Positions 39,567-49,510 of a DNA stretch of 64,000 nucleotides are shown here, in pieces; position 1 is the first letter of the stretch, and each line of letters opens with the position of its first letter. Under the pieces are notes generated by a model. It was not told the DNA's origin. It saw only the letters and a program-made list of their open reading frames with translations, and made no database searches. Origin of the DNA: Citrobacter sp. (GTDB lineage Bacteria; Pseudomonadota; Gammaproteobacteria; Enterobacterales; Enterobacteriaceae); contig DXKH01000031.1 in NCBI GenBank assembly GCA_019415335.1, positions 20,960 through 84,959 on the forward strand, in the 5' to 3' direction. Position numbers and translations under genes: made by a program.

Positions 39567-42110
39567 TCAGTGACACTGCGCAGCAGCGTTAATGATTGAG
39601 GTCGTATTTTTCTCTTCGGGCAGTGTGTATTGCGCGACGCAGTGTTCACTGGCGTCCTGACCCCAGGAGACAGTGAGCTGGCCGCGCTGAGACAGGCCGG
39701 AGAGGTAAGTTTGGCCATCATTGCCAACAATAAATTCGCTATCCTTATCTTCCGTGGTCACCGTTGCGCCGAAGGGCAGCGGCCGACCGTTTTTCGTCAG
39801 TTGCATCAGGACCCTGCTCCCCAGGCGGGTGTTGAAACTGGCGCGTACCACGGCCCCTCGCGTTGGCGTGACGGTCTGTGCGGCATGCATGACGTCCGCA
39901 TCATCCGGCAGCGTTTCGGTATCCAGCGAGAGGGTGTTGTGGCGATAAGCGCTGACAAATGGCACCACGGCATAACCCCGGAAATCCGTCTCAACGCCGG
40001 TCTGGTTAGTAATACGCGTCCCGTGAGTTCCTGGCGCTTTTACCAGCGCGATGGTTTCACTGAGCGGTTGGCTCAGGGTAATCCCGTTGGCGTGGGCTAG
40101 CACACCGCCCTGAAGACCGACGTTGACGGTCTGCTGATATTTATCCTGACTCATGCCACCGCTCATTTCGCCGTAGGTGGTTTTGTAATCAGCATTCATG
40201 CTGGTTGAGCTGCCGCTGCCTGTGGTACTCAGCCCTTGCTGGAGGTTCCAGTTCAGGTTGTCATTCTGCAGGGCCGTCCCGTTAAGGCCGATATTCTGCG
40301 TGGTACCGTCTTTGGTGTTATTCAGGTTATAGGTCGCCCAGGTGTTATGCATCCAGTGGTCGAGCGGCACGGAGACACTCAATGAGATCTGGTTGTCATT
40401 GCTTGTGGAATTGCCGTTGCTATCGCTGCTGTTGGTGTTTTTATTCATGCTATAGCTCAGGCTGTAACTCGCGCCATGCCAGCTGTTGCTGTAGCTGATA
40501 CCCATGGAGAGCATGTCCTCACTCTGGCTCCAGTAGGTCTCTTTGACCAGGCTCAGCGTGACGGAACCCCAGCCTTCACCCAGCGTTTGGTCGAGAGTGG
40601 CTTCGGTACGCGCCCGGCGCTGCTGTGGTGCGGACATGTCGCTGGCGCGGGTGTAAGACGACAGGGTATCTTCAAGGGTGTAAAACCCTTTGCTGTTATA
40701 GCGGTATCCGGCCAGAGAGAGGTTCGTTCCCGTGACGGCAAAATCTTTGCTGTAGCGCATACGCCATGACTGGCCTTTGCTGGAGTGCTGCTTTTTCAGC
40801 AGTGCCTTCGCGCGCGTCACGTCGAGGGAAAAGGCTCCCAGGTCTCCCATATTTTTCCCGCCGCCAATAGCCTGCGACTGATAGTCACTGCTCTGTTGCG
40901 CCCCCCCGTAGGCGGTAAATCCCAGGGGAAGACCATAAATAGCGCTGCCCTGGGCAAAGGGTGTTTTTTCAACATCGGTGTCATAAGAGCGATAGCGACC
41001 CGCCGTCACGCTGTAGCGGAGATTTTTCTCACGCTGGAGCACCGGGACGGAGGCATAGGGCACGACAAAATGGTTTTCACTGCCATCGGTCTCTTTGACC
41101 GTCACCTGAAGGTCGCCGCTGCTGCCTGTCGGGTAGAGATCGTTAATTTCAAAGGCACCGGGCGCAACGGTGTTCTGATAGATGACGTAGCCGTTCTGGC
41201 GCACCGTGACTTGCGCATTACTGTGCGCGGTGCCACGAATAATCGGTGCATACCCTTTTTCGCTGTCCGGTAGCATGTCGTTGTCGGAGTTTACCTGTAC
41301 GCCGGTAAAAGGCACGCTGTCGAAGACGTCGGATGGGGAGGAGCTTTGTCCAATCGTCAGATCGCTTTTCATCGCCACGATATCGCGTTGGGCGTAGGTG
41401 TACACCGATGAGAAGGTTTGCTGCTCGTCGTGGCCCGTGGTGCTGCGATTCCAGGTTGAGTAGTTTCGCAGACGCCATGCACCGACATTCAGGCCCGGGC
41501 GCAGGTTGACGTACTGGCTGCTATTATCCTTTTCGCCTGGCTGGCGGGCATAACTCTGACTGGCCGTGGCGCTATAGTTAAGCAGTCCTGCGGTGATGCC
41601 TTCATCGAACTCTTTGGGATCGATATAACCGCGCGGTACTTTGCCCAGAGCCGACTGCGGAATGCTCAACAACAGTTGTTGATTGCTGACGCGAAACGTT
41701 GCGGATGCCGACGGGATGATGCTTAAATCTGCACACTGGCTTTCAGCCATCTGTGGCGGGAATACTTTAGTTTTAATTCCGAGATTTTTTAATTCATCCA
41801 GACTAAAGCAGGGCTGGAGTGAGGTATTACCCTTGCGATCTTTCTGGAGAGTAAACGTAACATTACGGGTGTCGATTTTATTGTTATTAATAAAAACGGT
41901 AACCGGATATGTACCTGGCGCTTGTCCCGGACCTTTTTCATAAATAGCAAGGTCGGTCTTTCCCTGTTGTGGATTATCAATATCCAGTAACGCCGGGTTA
42001 AAATAATCATCCGCCCTGGTTTGCTGTGCAAAGCAGGCAACTGCCAGGCCAAACAGGATGACCAGCAGAGTGAAAATGCGACAGGAAAAGGGTTTTTGAT
42101 TTGTATACAT
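39567..42110 (-). CDS. Fimbrial outer-membrane usher
   Basis: The 847-residue protein is a FimD/PapC-family usher that exports and assembles subunits. It has a signal sequence to about residue 34, the N-terminal chaperone-binding domain starting DDYFNPALLDID, SALGKVPRGYIDPKEFDEGI near 155, the barrel with PSDVFDSVPFTGVQVNSDNDMLP near 255, and the C-terminal plug domains with PRGAVVRASFNTRLGSRVLM. ATG 42110 is taken; no strong ribosome site is visible, but a TTG 6 bases upstream is less likely. Confidence 0.93.
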   Translation of the reverse strand: MYTNQKPFSCRIFTLLVILFGLAVACFAQQTRADDYFNPALLDIDNPQQGKTDLAIYEKGPGQAPGTYPVTVFINNNKIDTRNVTFTLQKDRKGNTSLQPCFSLDELKNLGIKTKVFPPQMAESQCADLSIIPSASATFRVSNQQLLLSIPQSALGKVPRGYIDPKEFDEGITAGLLNYSATASQSYARQPGEKDNSSQYVNLRPGLNVGAWRLRNYSTWNRSTTGHDEQQTFSSVYTYAQRDIVAMKSDLTIGQSSSPSDVFDSVPFTGVQVNSDNDMLPDSEKGYAPIIRGTAHSNAQVTVRQNGYVIYQNTVAPGAFEINDLYPTGSSGDLQVTVKETDGSENHFVVPYASVPVLQREKNLRYSVTAGRYRSYDTDVEKTPFAQGSAIYGLPLGFTAYGGAQQSSDYQSQAIGGGKNMGDLGAFSLDVTRAKALLKKQHSSKGQSWRMRYSKDFAVTGTNLSLAGYRYNSKGFYTLEDTLSSYTRASDMSAPQQRRARTEATLDQTLGEGWGSVTLSLVKETYWSQSEDMLSMGISYSNSWHGASYSLSYSMNKNTNSSDSNGNSTSNDNQISLSVSVPLDHWMHNTWATYNLNNTKDGTTQNIGLNGTALQNDNLNWNLQQGLSTTGSGSSTSMNADYKTTYGEMSGGMSQDKYQQTVNVGLQGGVLAHANGITLSQPLSETIALVKAPGTHGTRITNQTGVETDFRGYAVVPFVSAYRHNTLSLDTETLPDDADVMHAAQTVTPTRGAVVRASFNTRLGSRVLMQLTKNGRPLPFGATVTTEDKDSEFIVGNDGQTYLSGLSQRGQLTVSWGQDASEHCVAQYTLPEEKNTTSIINAAAQCH

Positions 42111-42140
42111 GATCAATTCAGGCGCCGGAGCGCCGGATAA

Positions 42141-42815
42141 TTAATGAACGGATGCAGACCAGGTTTTGCTGATGCTGCCGTAATCCGTAATGACGGACCA
42201 GGTCACGGCCGAGTCACCGGTATGGGCTGGCAGAGCAATATGGGTCTCAGTTTCAGGAACCGCCCAGGTTGCCTTTGCAATTTTGTGACCATTCAGCGCT
42301 ACGGTCTGGAAATTCATATAAAATGGGGTTGGGTTTTTCACAACCAGATCGTTGCCTTCACGATGCCATTCCAGTTTATCGGCCATCTCTTCCGGTTTGC
42401 CTTTAACCGAAGACGGACGATAAAGCAATTTAATACGCGTATTGACCGCGATTTGCAGAGTATTAACACCCACCGCGTTTTTAGACGAGGGAATGGTTTT
42501 AATATTTAACCAGTACAGAGATTCGCGATCTTCCGGTAAATTTCCGCCCGTACGGACAACGCGCAAAACGTTATCTTCTTTAGTATCCAGACGAAACAAT
42601 GGAGGCGTAATCAGAAAAGGGACATTGGCCCGATTTTTACTGCCGGCATCCACCCATGACTGAACCAGATAATCCGTTGCATCTGGGTTTGAAAGACCGA
42701 TTGATGACTCTTTTTTATCACTCTGGTAAACCAGACGCGTGCCATTAATAATAACACCGGCATGTGCAGTTGCAGCCGTTAATAAAAGAGTGCTGAGTAA
42801 AAGACCGTGACGCAT
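42141..42815 (-). CDS. Periplasmic fimbrial chaperone
   Basis: The 224-residue precursor belongs to the PapD/FimC family. A signal peptide ends at TAHAGV (residue 19). GVIINGTRLVYQSDKKESSIGLSN forms the first strands with the conserved arginine near residue 27. LYWLNIKTIP lies near 99, with the family G1 strand LQIAVNTRIKLLYRPS following. NPTPFYMNF is typical of the second immunoglobulin-like domain. It lies between the major pilin and usher genes. Confidence 0.94.
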   Translation of the reverse strand: MRHGLLLSTLLLTAATAHAGVIINGTRLVYQSDKKESSIGLSNPDATDYLVQSWVDAGSKNRANVPFLITPPLFRLDTKEDNVLRVVRTGGNLPEDRESLYWLNIKTIPSSKNAVGVNTLQIAVNTRIKLLYRPSSVKGKPEEMADKLEWHREGNDLVVKNPTPFYMNFQTVALNGHKIAKATWAVPETETHIALPAHTGDSAVTWSVITDYGSISKTWSASVH

Positions 42816-42882
42816 AAATATGTCTCAAATGAAGAAGAGATATTAACCCTGAGAACTGGTTAATATCTCTGGATTGATACTA

Positions 42883-43419
42883 TTAGTTATAGATAACGGT
42901 AAACGTAGAAACAGAGTTTGCCGGGCCAGCAGTAACTGCCGCCTGGGTCTGAATATAACGAGCACCGAATTCCAGACTGTTGACCGTTGTACCGGACACT
43001 AATGGATACTGTCGTGAGGGTGAATAGAGGCTGACAGGTTGATCCGAAGAGTCAACCAGTTGAATCGCCACCCCTGTAGCAGCATCAACATCTGGCGTTA
43101 GTGCCAGCGTCGCATTATTGTCAGTATCTGGCGTGCCACCGAAATTGATCGCCGCAGAGGTAACCGTTTCAGGACAATCTTTCAACTGAATATCAAACTT
43201 AGTCGATGTGCTGGTAGAACCCGTCCCCGTAAAGACCGTTTTAGCAATTTTGCCCAACTGCACATTCAGTGGGCTACTCAACCCATTCACAACCTGACAG
43301 GCGGAATCTGTGATTTCACCCGTAAAGCTAATTTGTCCTTCACCTTCAGTGGCTGCAAATGCGGATGCGGAACATCCAGTCACTACAGCAATTAATAAAC
43401 CTAAAGCAACCTTTTTCAT
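42883..43419 (-). CDS. Major fimbrial subunit (FimA-like pilin)
   Basis: The 178-residue precursor has a signal peptide ending near AFAATEG (residue 23). The mature pilin shows a donor strand GQISFTGEITDSACQV with the first cysteine near 41 and the second in LKDCPE near 82, and ends STFTVIYN. It is the first gene of the operon pilin-chaperone-usher-adhesin-minor pilin, as expected for the most abundant product. It is not orthologous to a K-12 gene at this position. Confidence 0.92.
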   Translation of the reverse strand: MKKVALGLLIAVVTGCSASAFAATEGEGQISFTGEITDSACQVVNGLSSPLNVQLGKIAKTVFTGTGSTSTSTKFDIQLKDCPETVTSAAINFGGTPDTDNNATLALTPDVDAATGVAIQLVDSSDQPVSLYSPSRQYPLVSGTTVNSLEFGARYIQTQAAVTAGPANSVSTFTVIYN

Positions 43420-43668
43420 GTTAAATCCTGGTATTCTCCTTTGAAAACTTTGCCTGGAAGTTTTCAGATTGACACTGCATTATTTTCCGGGAGCTATTAA
43501 ACCAGAATGTTCATGGGTTATGATTTTATATAGAAATTACAAGTATTTTAAATAATGCTTGCGTTTTGATAATTACAATAAAAACAGATAAGTAAAGCCT
43601 GGGATAAAAAACTAACGGCAGGGGCTCCTTAGGCGCTATATTGTGAAAAAGTCGCAATGGGAGACGTT
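43420..43668. other. AT-rich divergent gap between the fimbrial operon and ybiB
   Basis: About 250 bases of AT-rich sequence must hold the fimbrial promoter and a promoter for ybiB, which no longer follows dinG. I find no invertible repeat pair of the fimS type, so phase variation by inversion is not supported. Confidence 0.55.
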
Positions 43669-44637
43669 ATGGACTATCGCAACATTATTAAAGAGATCGG
43701 CCGGGGGAAAAACCACGCCCGCGATCTGGACCTGGACACCGCCCGCGGTCTGTATACCCACATGCTCAACGGGGACGTGCCTGAGCTGGAGATGGGCGGC
43801 GTGCTGATTGCGCTGCGTATTAAAGGGGAAGGGGAAGCCGAAATGCTGGGCTTTTATGAGGCGATGCAAAACCATTCTATTAAGTTGACCCCGCCAGTGG
43901 CGAAACCGATGCCGATTGTCATTCCCAGCTATAACGGCGCGCGTAAACAGGCGAATCTGACACCGCTGCTGGCTATTTTATTGCACAAACTGGGTTTTCC
44001 GGTGGTGGTGCATGGGGTGAGTGAAGATCCGACCCGCGTGCTGACAGAAACCATTTTTGAGCTGATGGGGATTGCCCCGACGCGGCATGCCGGACAGGCA
44101 CAGGCGAAACTGGATGGACACCAGCCGGTCTTTATTCCGGTGAGCACGCTCTGTCCGCCGCTGGAAAAACAGCTGGCAATGCGCTGGCGACTGGGCGTGC
44201 GCAACAGTGCGCATACGCTGGCGAAGCTGGCGACACCGTTTGCTGAAGATGCTGCGTTGCGTCTTGCCAGCGTCTCGCACCCGGAATATGTGCCGCGCGT
44301 GGCGAAATTCTTCAGTGACATTGGTGGGCGTGGATTGTTAATGCACGGAACCGAAGGTGAGGTTTACGCCAATCCGCAACGCTGTCCGCAAATTAGCCTG
44401 ATTGATAGCACCGGCACCCGGGTGTTACAGAGTCGACAAAGCGAAATGCCCGACGAACCTGTACCGCTGCCCGCGGCAAAGGATCCTGAGACGACCGCGC
44501 GCTGGATCGAACGCTGCCTGGCGGGAAGCGAGCCGGTACCGGCATCGTTGAAAATCCAGATGGCCTGTTGCCTGGTGGCGACGACAGAAGTGGCAACACT
44601 CGAGGAAGGACTGGCGCGGGTAAACGACAGTTTCTAG
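43669..44637 (+). CDS. ybiB: YbiB, TrpD2-family DNA-binding protein
   Basis: The 322-residue product resembles anthranilate phosphoribosyltransferase, but the family member from E. coli binds nucleic acid and lacks that activity. PSYNGARKQANLTPLLAILL near residue 90 and HGVSEDPTRVLTETIFELMG near 117 are family segments. The start MDYRNIIKEIGRGKNHARD follows GGGAG. In K-12 it is SOS-induced as part of dinG-ybiB; here the convergent fimbrial operon separates the two. Confidence 0.94.
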   Translation: MDYRNIIKEIGRGKNHARDLDLDTARGLYTHMLNGDVPELEMGGVLIALRIKGEGEAEMLGFYEAMQNHSIKLTPPVAKPMPIVIPSYNGARKQANLTPLLAILLHKLGFPVVVHGVSEDPTRVLTETIFELMGIAPTRHAGQAQAKLDGHQPVFIPVSTLCPPLEKQLAMRWRLGVRNSAHTLAKLATPFAEDAALRLASVSHPEYVPRVAKFFSDIGGRGLLMHGTEGEVYANPQRCPQISLIDSTGTRVLQSRQSEMPDEPVPLPAAKDPETTARWIERCLAGSEPVPASLKIQMACCLVATTEVATLEEGLARVNDSF

Positions 44638-44648
44638 CGCGACAGATA

Positions 44649-44677
44649 AAAAAAAGCCCGTCCAGTGGCGGACGGGC
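44649..44677 (-). terminator. Terminator of ybiJ
   Basis: GCCCGTCC and GGACGGGC form an 8-bp stem with loop AGTGGC at 44656-44677. On the minus strand it is followed by a run of eight T. It lies between the convergent ends of ybiB and ybiJ. Confidence 0.87.
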
Positions 44678-44746
44678 AAACAAGGGTAATTCAGGTTCAA
44701 TGAGGGTTGGAGCAGGGTGTCTGTTGGCAGCAGACGGGGTAAAAAC

Positions 44747-45007
44747 TTATTTGTAGATAACAGCAGTACCGCTCATTTTGTTGTTGTTGTTGGCAGAGGT
44801 GATGCTGTAACCGCTCGCGCCAGCTGCAGCGGCTTTCTCAGCCAGTTTTGCTTCCAGGCCGTCCAGCGTGGTTGCGCCTTCAGCAGAAACCACACCGATT
44901 TTATTCATGCTTTGCGCCTGAGCAGCCGTGACAGGTTCGGCAGCGAAAACGCCAAAAGACAGGGTAGACAGGGCAACAGCGGCAACAGCATATTTGATAG
45001 TTTTCAT
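44747..45007 (-). CDS. ybiJ: YbiJ, small periplasmic DUF1471 (BhsA/McbA family) protein
   Basis: The 86-residue precursor has a signal peptide ending at VFAAEP and a DUF1471 domain with IGVVSAEGATTLDGLEAKLAEKAAAAGA and the closing NKMSGTAVIYK. The family includes stress and biofilm proteins BhsA, McbA and YhcN. A second paralogue, mcbA, lies 0.7 kb away, with ybiI between. The specific role of YbiJ is not known. Confidence 0.94.
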   Translation of the reverse strand: MKTIKYAVAAVALSTLSFGVFAAEPVTAAQAQSMNKIGVVSAEGATTLDGLEAKLAEKAAAAGASGYSITSANNNNKMSGTAVIYK

Positions 45008-45216
45008 TGTTAATCTCTCGCAGGTTATTCTTTAAGGAAGACGATGTTCCGTCGATGTGATGAGTATCACGCTTTTTTCCGAGAGATAAAATCGAAGAGA
45101 ATTGACAGCATTCATCAAATAAATTGAATGACAAATAACTTATTGATTATTAATTAATTCACATGGTGAATTTACGGTTCTTCGCAGTTCGCTTTACAGT
45201 TGAGGGATGAACGGCA

Positions 45217-45235
45217 CATTTTGCTACGCAAAATG
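45217..45235. repeat. Short hairpin in the ybiI-ybiJ gap
   Basis: CATTTTGC and GCAAAATG form a perfect 8-bp stem with loop TAC. No T-run follows on either strand. The rest of the 285-base gap is AT-rich and shows no gene. Confidence 0.6.
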
Positions 45236-45292
45236 CAATTTACCGTGAGCGTAAGCGAAACGGCATGTTCTTTATATCTGTGTAAGCATAGG

Positions 45293-45559
45293 TCAACGTA
45301 GCTGGCTGTCTTTTGATCCTCTGCGATTATATCCCGCATAGGATGCGTTTTGCGAATCTTTCTCCTGCTGGCAGTTGAGGCACAGTCTTACACCAGGCAC
45401 CGCCTGTTGGCGGGCTTCGGGGATCGGATCGCCGCATTCTTCACATTCATACAGGCTATCGCCGCGCGGAATTTCACCTCTTGCACGTGCGACAGCATCT
45501 TCAATTGTACTGTTGATCTGTTCGTTCACAGCGTCATCATTTGCCCAACCAGAGGCCAT
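45293..45559 (-). CDS. ybiI: YbiI, DksA/TraR-type zinc-finger protein
   Basis: The 88-residue product has the four-cysteine zinc finger CEECGDPIPEAR and CLNCQ near residues 39-63, characteristic of the TraR/DksA group but without the long DksA coiled coil. The start MASGWANDDAVNEQI matches E. coli; an in-frame ATG 45 bases upstream is rejected. A role at RNA polymerase is suggested by the family but not demonstrated. Confidence 0.93.
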   Translation of the reverse strand: MASGWANDDAVNEQINSTIEDAVARARGEIPRGDSLYECEECGDPIPEARQQAVPGVRLCLNCQQEKDSQNASYAGYNRRGSKDSQLR

Positions 45560-45640
45560 AGCGATATTCTCCTCACGTTTTATGACAGAGGTCATTATAG
45601 TCAAAATGGGGTCAAAAATTGCTCAATCAAGAGTGGCATT

Positions 45641-45667
45641 GCCCGATAAGCGATGTCGCTATCGGGC
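45641..45667. repeat. Long hairpin between ybiI and mcbA
   Basis: GCCCGATAAGCGA pairs with TCGCTATCGGGC around TG, leaving one bulged base. It follows the mcbA stop by 15 bases on the minus strand and may end or protect that transcript, although no T-run follows. Confidence 0.65.
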
Positions 45668-45682
45668 AGGTGGTGGGGAAGG

Positions 45683-45943
45683 TTACTTGTAAATGGTGGC
45701 GGTACCGTACATCTGGTTTTTACCGCCTGCGGAATTAACTACAAAGCCTTTCGCGCCTTGTTCTTGCGCTTTTTCCGCCAGTTTTTCCTCCAGGTCACTC
45801 AGGTTGGTAGCGCCAGTGGCAGAGACGGTACCTGACGCACGTAACTGGCTGGTATCGGCGCTATTGAGAGGCTCAATAGCTGATGCCGCAAATGCCACAC
45901 CGGCAAGCGTGGTAGCGACGAGTAATGCGAGGCATTTTTTCAT
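45683..45943 (-). CDS. mcbA: McbA, periplasmic DUF1471 protein that affects colanic acid mucoidy
   Basis: The 86-residue precursor starts MKKCLALLVATTLAGVAFAASA and continues with the DUF1471 domain SGTVSATGATNLSDLEEKLAEKAQEQGAKGF, ending MYGTATIYK. In E. coli, McbA (YbiM) is repressed by McbR and its excess raises colanic acid. A frame reaching 46165 is rejected because only this start has a signal peptide and a GGAGAG ribosome site. In this window ybiX and fiu, its K-12 neighbours, are absent. Confidence 0.93.
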   Translation of the reverse strand: MKKCLALLVATTLAGVAFAASAIEPLNSADTSQLRASGTVSATGATNLSDLEEKLAEKAQEQGAKGFVVNSAGGKNQMYGTATIYK

Positions 45944-46229
45944 GATGCTCTCCTCAGTGAAACAACGTGTAGTGCCAGATAAGTTTAGGTCGTCAGCGCG
46001 GCAAGAATGGCGTAAAAAATTGATGATGATCTGCTTAAAATTTGAACGATAAATATTGACGTATGTTGACAAATCAATGACATGCATATCACTGATTTTT
46101 GGATGATTTGCGCCGCTTCGCCCCATTTTTCGTTCTGACAGGCCGTAGCGAAGCGGTTGTTTCACATCAACCTGGTTTACCGCGTTGCGTTATGCGGGTA
46201 TCTTACGCCGCTGTTAAAAGGAGAAAGCT

Positions 46230-47156
46230 ATGTCCCCCCAGAAACCGGGCTTACACCCGCGCAACCGTCATCACCGTCGCTACGATCTTGCCACGCTCTG
46301 TAAAGTCACGCCTGAACTGGCGCAGTATCTCGTCCTGACCCCCGCAGGCGAACAAAGCGTTGATTTTGCCAATCCGCTGGCGGTAAAGGCGTTGAATAAG
46401 GCGCTGCTGGCGCATTTCTATGGGGTGGCAAACTGGGATATTCCTGAAGGTTTCTTGTGTCCGCCGGTGCCAGGGCGTGCCGATTACCTCCACCATCTGG
46501 CCGATCTGCTTGCCGAGACGACGGGAAGTGTGCCGACTCAGGCCACGATCCTTGATGTCGGTGTCGGCGCGAACTGTATTTATCCGCTGATCGGCGTGCA
46601 TGAGTATGGCTGGCGCTTCACAGGTAGCGAGACGCATGAGCAGGCGTTAGCCAGCGCACAGGCTATTATCAGCGGCAATCCAGGACTGACGCGCGCCATT
46701 CGCCTGCGTCGACAGAAAACGCCTGCGGCTATTTTTAACGGCATCATTCATAAGAATGAGCAATATGATGCAACGCTGTGCAACCCGCCGTTCCACGACT
46801 CTGCCGCGTCTGCCCGGGCAGGGAGCGAGCGCAAACGCCGCAACCTCGGGCAGAGTAAAGACGATGCGCTGAACTTCGGCGGCCAGCAGCAGGAGCTGTG
46901 GTGCGAAGGAGGCGAAGTGGCATTCATCAAAACGATGATTGCCGAAAGCCAGGCCTTTGGCCGTCAGGTTATGTGGTTTACCACGCTGGTGTCACGTGGC
47001 GAAAACCTGCCGCCGCTCTATCGTGCGCTGACTGACGTGGGGGCGGTCAAGGTGGTGAAAAAAGAGATGGCCCAGGGGCAAAAGCAGAGTCGCTTTATCG
47101 CCTGGACCTTTATGGACGACGACCAGCGCCGCCGTTTTAGTACGCGTAAACGCTAG
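46230..47156 (+). CDS. rlmF: 23S rRNA (adenine(1618)-N6)-methyltransferase
   Basis: RlmF methylates A1618 of 23S rRNA. The 308-residue protein has the SAM motif [14 protein letters not shown] near residue 107, the N6-adenine catalytic motif NPPF near 183, and a basic N-terminus [17 protein letters not shown] precedes the ATG. Its stop overlaps the convergent ybiO end by 4 bases. Confidence 0.95.
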   Translation: MSPQKPGLHPRNRHHRRYDLATLCKVTPELAQYLVLTPAGEQSVDFANPLAVKALNKALLAHFYGVANWDIPEGFLCPPVPGRADYLHHLADLLAETTGSVPTQATILDVGVGANCIYPLIGVHEYGWRFTGSETHEQALASAQAIISGNPGLTRAIRLRRQKTPAAIFNGIIHKNEQYDATLCNPPFHDSAASARAGSERKRRNLGQSKDDALNFGGQQQELWCEGGEVAFIKTMIAESQAFGRQVMWFTTLVSRGENLPPLYRALTDVGAVKVVKKEMAQGQKQSRFIAWTFMDDDQRRRFSTRKR

Positions 47157-49393
47157 AGCGTCGGCTCGCCGGGTGGCAGCGACGTCGGTGAGATCGGCGC
47201 TGTCGGTGTCGTTGGCGCGGCGGGCAGTACCTGCCAGGTCTGCACCGGGGGACGAACGCCCGCCAGGTCGAAATGTTTTTTCACCTGGCTGTCCAGCGCG
47301 AAGCGAACCGTCCACTGTTTCAGCGGCAGCGTGGTAAACGATACCCGCAGCGTGAATGCCGTGTTGGTTAATCCGACAATCCCGGCAAACGACGGCTCAC
47401 CAATAATCAGCCCACGAACGTCCTCAGTTTCCATCACCGCCGCGACCGCCTCTTTCAGCGCCTGATTGGCCTTATCGGCATCTTCATGACGATCCACATC
47501 GTAATTGGCGACGACCGACCCAATGCCGCGGACAAAGTTGGCGAAGGTGGTGATCGATGACCACGGAATTATATGGTACGCCCCGGTGTCCTGGCGTACG
47601 CCAACCGAGCGAATCGACATGCGTTCTACCGTACCGGTTAACGGCCCGATGGTAACCAGATCGCCCGTATTCATGCCATTTTCAAACTGAATAAAGACCC
47701 CGGTAATAATATCTTTCACCAGCGTTTGCGCACCAAAGGAAATTGCCAGCCCCAGCGCCCCGGCCCCGGCCAACAGTGGGGCGATGTTAACGCCAATTTC
47801 CGACAGCACAATCATGATGGTGATCGTGCTGATGATCACCGCCAGTGCGTTACGAAACAGCGTTAACAGCGTGCGGGTACGCGCGCTGGGGAGAGGGCGG
47901 CCATGAATATCGGAGGCCAGCCGGTTTTCGATCAGGCTGGCAAGCAGCGTCCAGCCCACTGCGGAGAAGAACAAAATCAGCACGATGCGGATCAGAATAT
48001 CGACCGTCTTCTCACCGGCGCCGTTGTGCAGCCAGTTCCAGAAATCAAACAGTCCCCAGGCGTTCAGCAGCAGCATGATGGCGACACACACCGTCAGGAT
48101 CCGTGCCACGTTCAAGGCGGTAGAGAGCCAGCCGTTGAGCCGCTTTTGCAGTTCGGGATAATTGCGCTGGGTATGCGCAGAGAGGGTAATGGTTTTGGCG
48201 ATCCAGCGGGTAAACATCCCGGAAACGAAAGCCGCAATGCCGATGATCGCCAGGCTGCGTACCGTCGCCCCCATCATAAACTTCAGGCTGTTGCCTGGGT
48301 CAAACAGGGAGAAGAAAAACAGGACGATAAAATAGGCGCTCGCCAGCCAGTGCCAGACCAGCGCAAAGGCGCGAATAAACAGACTGAAAAAGGCCAACGA
48401 GCGTTCTGCCAGATTCAACAGATGTTGGGTAATCTCTTTCTTGTTACGGAAGATCAGATACAGCGCCCATAGCGTGATACACAGCATGATGACCACGTTG
48501 GCCATCGCGCCAACCTGCACGTTCACCTGATTGGAAATAATGGGAACCGCAACGATCAGACCATAACCAATCAGACTGCTCAGCAAACTTAGCCGTCGGT
48601 TCCAGTAACGTGCGCTGGCATCCTGAATGGTAAAGGGCCGCAGTTCCGCCACGTTCGGGCAAAAGATCAGCCGCAGAATGGCTTTGAAAAATTCGATCAG
48701 CGCAAAGGCATTCAGAAACAGCCCTTGCTGAAACGCAATAGTACGACTGTCGGCGTTCAGCCTGTCACTCAATAACTGGCCGACAAACAAGGTAAGCGCC
48801 AGCAAGAGCAGGTCGATAACAAAGGCACCGACGATCATTGCCGGTAGCTGGAGCCAGTTGCTGCGCTCGCGGTTCTTTTGCCGCGCCCAGTTACCCATTT
48901 TACGATACAACGGCAACATACACAGACGAATCAACCAGTAGAAGCCGAATACCGCGGCGGCCAACATCAGAAAATGGCTGAGGGCATTATTGAAGGTCTG
49001 GCTGTTAAAGGGTTTGTGCGGCGCATCGGTGATGTTGCGATAGAGTTGGGCAAAGCGGCCGGACAGGGCTTCGCCGTAATGACGGCTGAGATCGGTGACG
49101 TTTTCCAGCACCGTTTTTTCTTCAACGACCACCGGTGGGGTGATTTTGGGCACCGGATCCGGCGGCGGTGTCGCCGCGACGGTACGCAGTTGGTCAATCA
49201 GCTCTTTGCGCGAGGTGTCGTTTTCCAGTACGTCGGCCAGCGCCCCGTAGGCCGCTTTCTTTTGCTCAACGTCAGGTTCGGGCGCAGGCGTTGTTTGTGC
49301 GTTGGCGTCTGCGCCGGTCGTGACGCCGGGAATGGTCACCGCCTGGGCTGGTGTGCCCAGCAGGCAAAAGAGGATGAACAGGATCCACCGCAT
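47153..49393 (-). CDS. ybiO: YbiO, large MscS-family mechanosensitive channel
   Basis: The 746-residue product has a signal peptide (to about residue 18, AQAVT), a periplasmic domain, about ten membrane helices and a C-terminal MscS core. The pore helix and beta domain are seen as [41 protein letters not shown] near residues 535-575. YbiO gates at moderate turgor in E. coli. The ATG at 49393 has GGAGGAG; a start 27 bases upstream is rejected. The tail holds a short Pro/Thr-rich stretch, [11 protein letters not shown]. Confidence 0.94.
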   Translation of the reverse strand: MRWILFILFCLLGTPAQAVTIPGVTTGADANAQTTPAPEPDVEQKKAAYGALADVLENDTSRKELIDQLRTVAATPPPDPVPKITPPVVVEEKTVLENVTDLSRHYGEALSGRFAQLYRNITDAPHKPFNSQTFNNALSHFLMLAAAVFGFYWLIRLCMLPLYRKMGNWARQKNRERSNWLQLPAMIVGAFVIDLLLLALTLFVGQLLSDRLNADSRTIAFQQGLFLNAFALIEFFKAILRLIFCPNVAELRPFTIQDASARYWNRRLSLLSSLIGYGLIVAVPIISNQVNVQVGAMANVVIMLCITLWALYLIFRNKKEITQHLLNLAERSLAFFSLFIRAFALVWHWLASAYFIVLFFFSLFDPGNSLKFMMGATVRSLAIIGIAAFVSGMFTRWIAKTITLSAHTQRNYPELQKRLNGWLSTALNVARILTVCVAIMLLLNAWGLFDFWNWLHNGAGEKTVDILIRIVLILFFSAVGWTLLASLIENRLASDIHGRPLPSARTRTLLTLFRNALAVIISTITIMIVLSEIGVNIAPLLAGAGALGLAISFGAQTLVKDIITGVFIQFENGMNTGDLVTIGPLTGTVERMSIRSVGVRQDTGAYHIIPWSSITTFANFVRGIGSVVANYDVDRHEDADKANQALKEAVAAVMETEDVRGLIIGEPSFAGIVGLTNTAFTLRVSFTTLPLKQWTVRFALDSQVKKHFDLAGVRPPVQTWQVLPAAPTTPTAPISPTSLPPGEPTL

Positions 49394-49479
49394 GACTCCT
49401 CCAGTGAGAAAACAGAACAAAAAGATAAGTATAGTTGCTGGAGGGGCGGCGATTTGAAATGGGAAGAGTCGTAGAGAAG

Positions 49480-49503
49480 CCTCCCCTCCAGATGGAAGGG
49501 AGG
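49480..49503 (-). terminator. Possible terminator after glnQ
   Basis: CCTCCCCTCC and GGAAGGGAGG form a stem with two mismatched bases around AGAT, 8 bases past the glnQ stop. No strong T-run follows, so the call is weak. Confidence 0.4.
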
Positions 49504-49510
49504 TAAGCCG

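Noticed and set aside
43420..43668. Phase-variable invertible fimbrial promoter
   Set aside because: No pair of short inverted repeats at fimS-like spacing and no linked recombinase gene.
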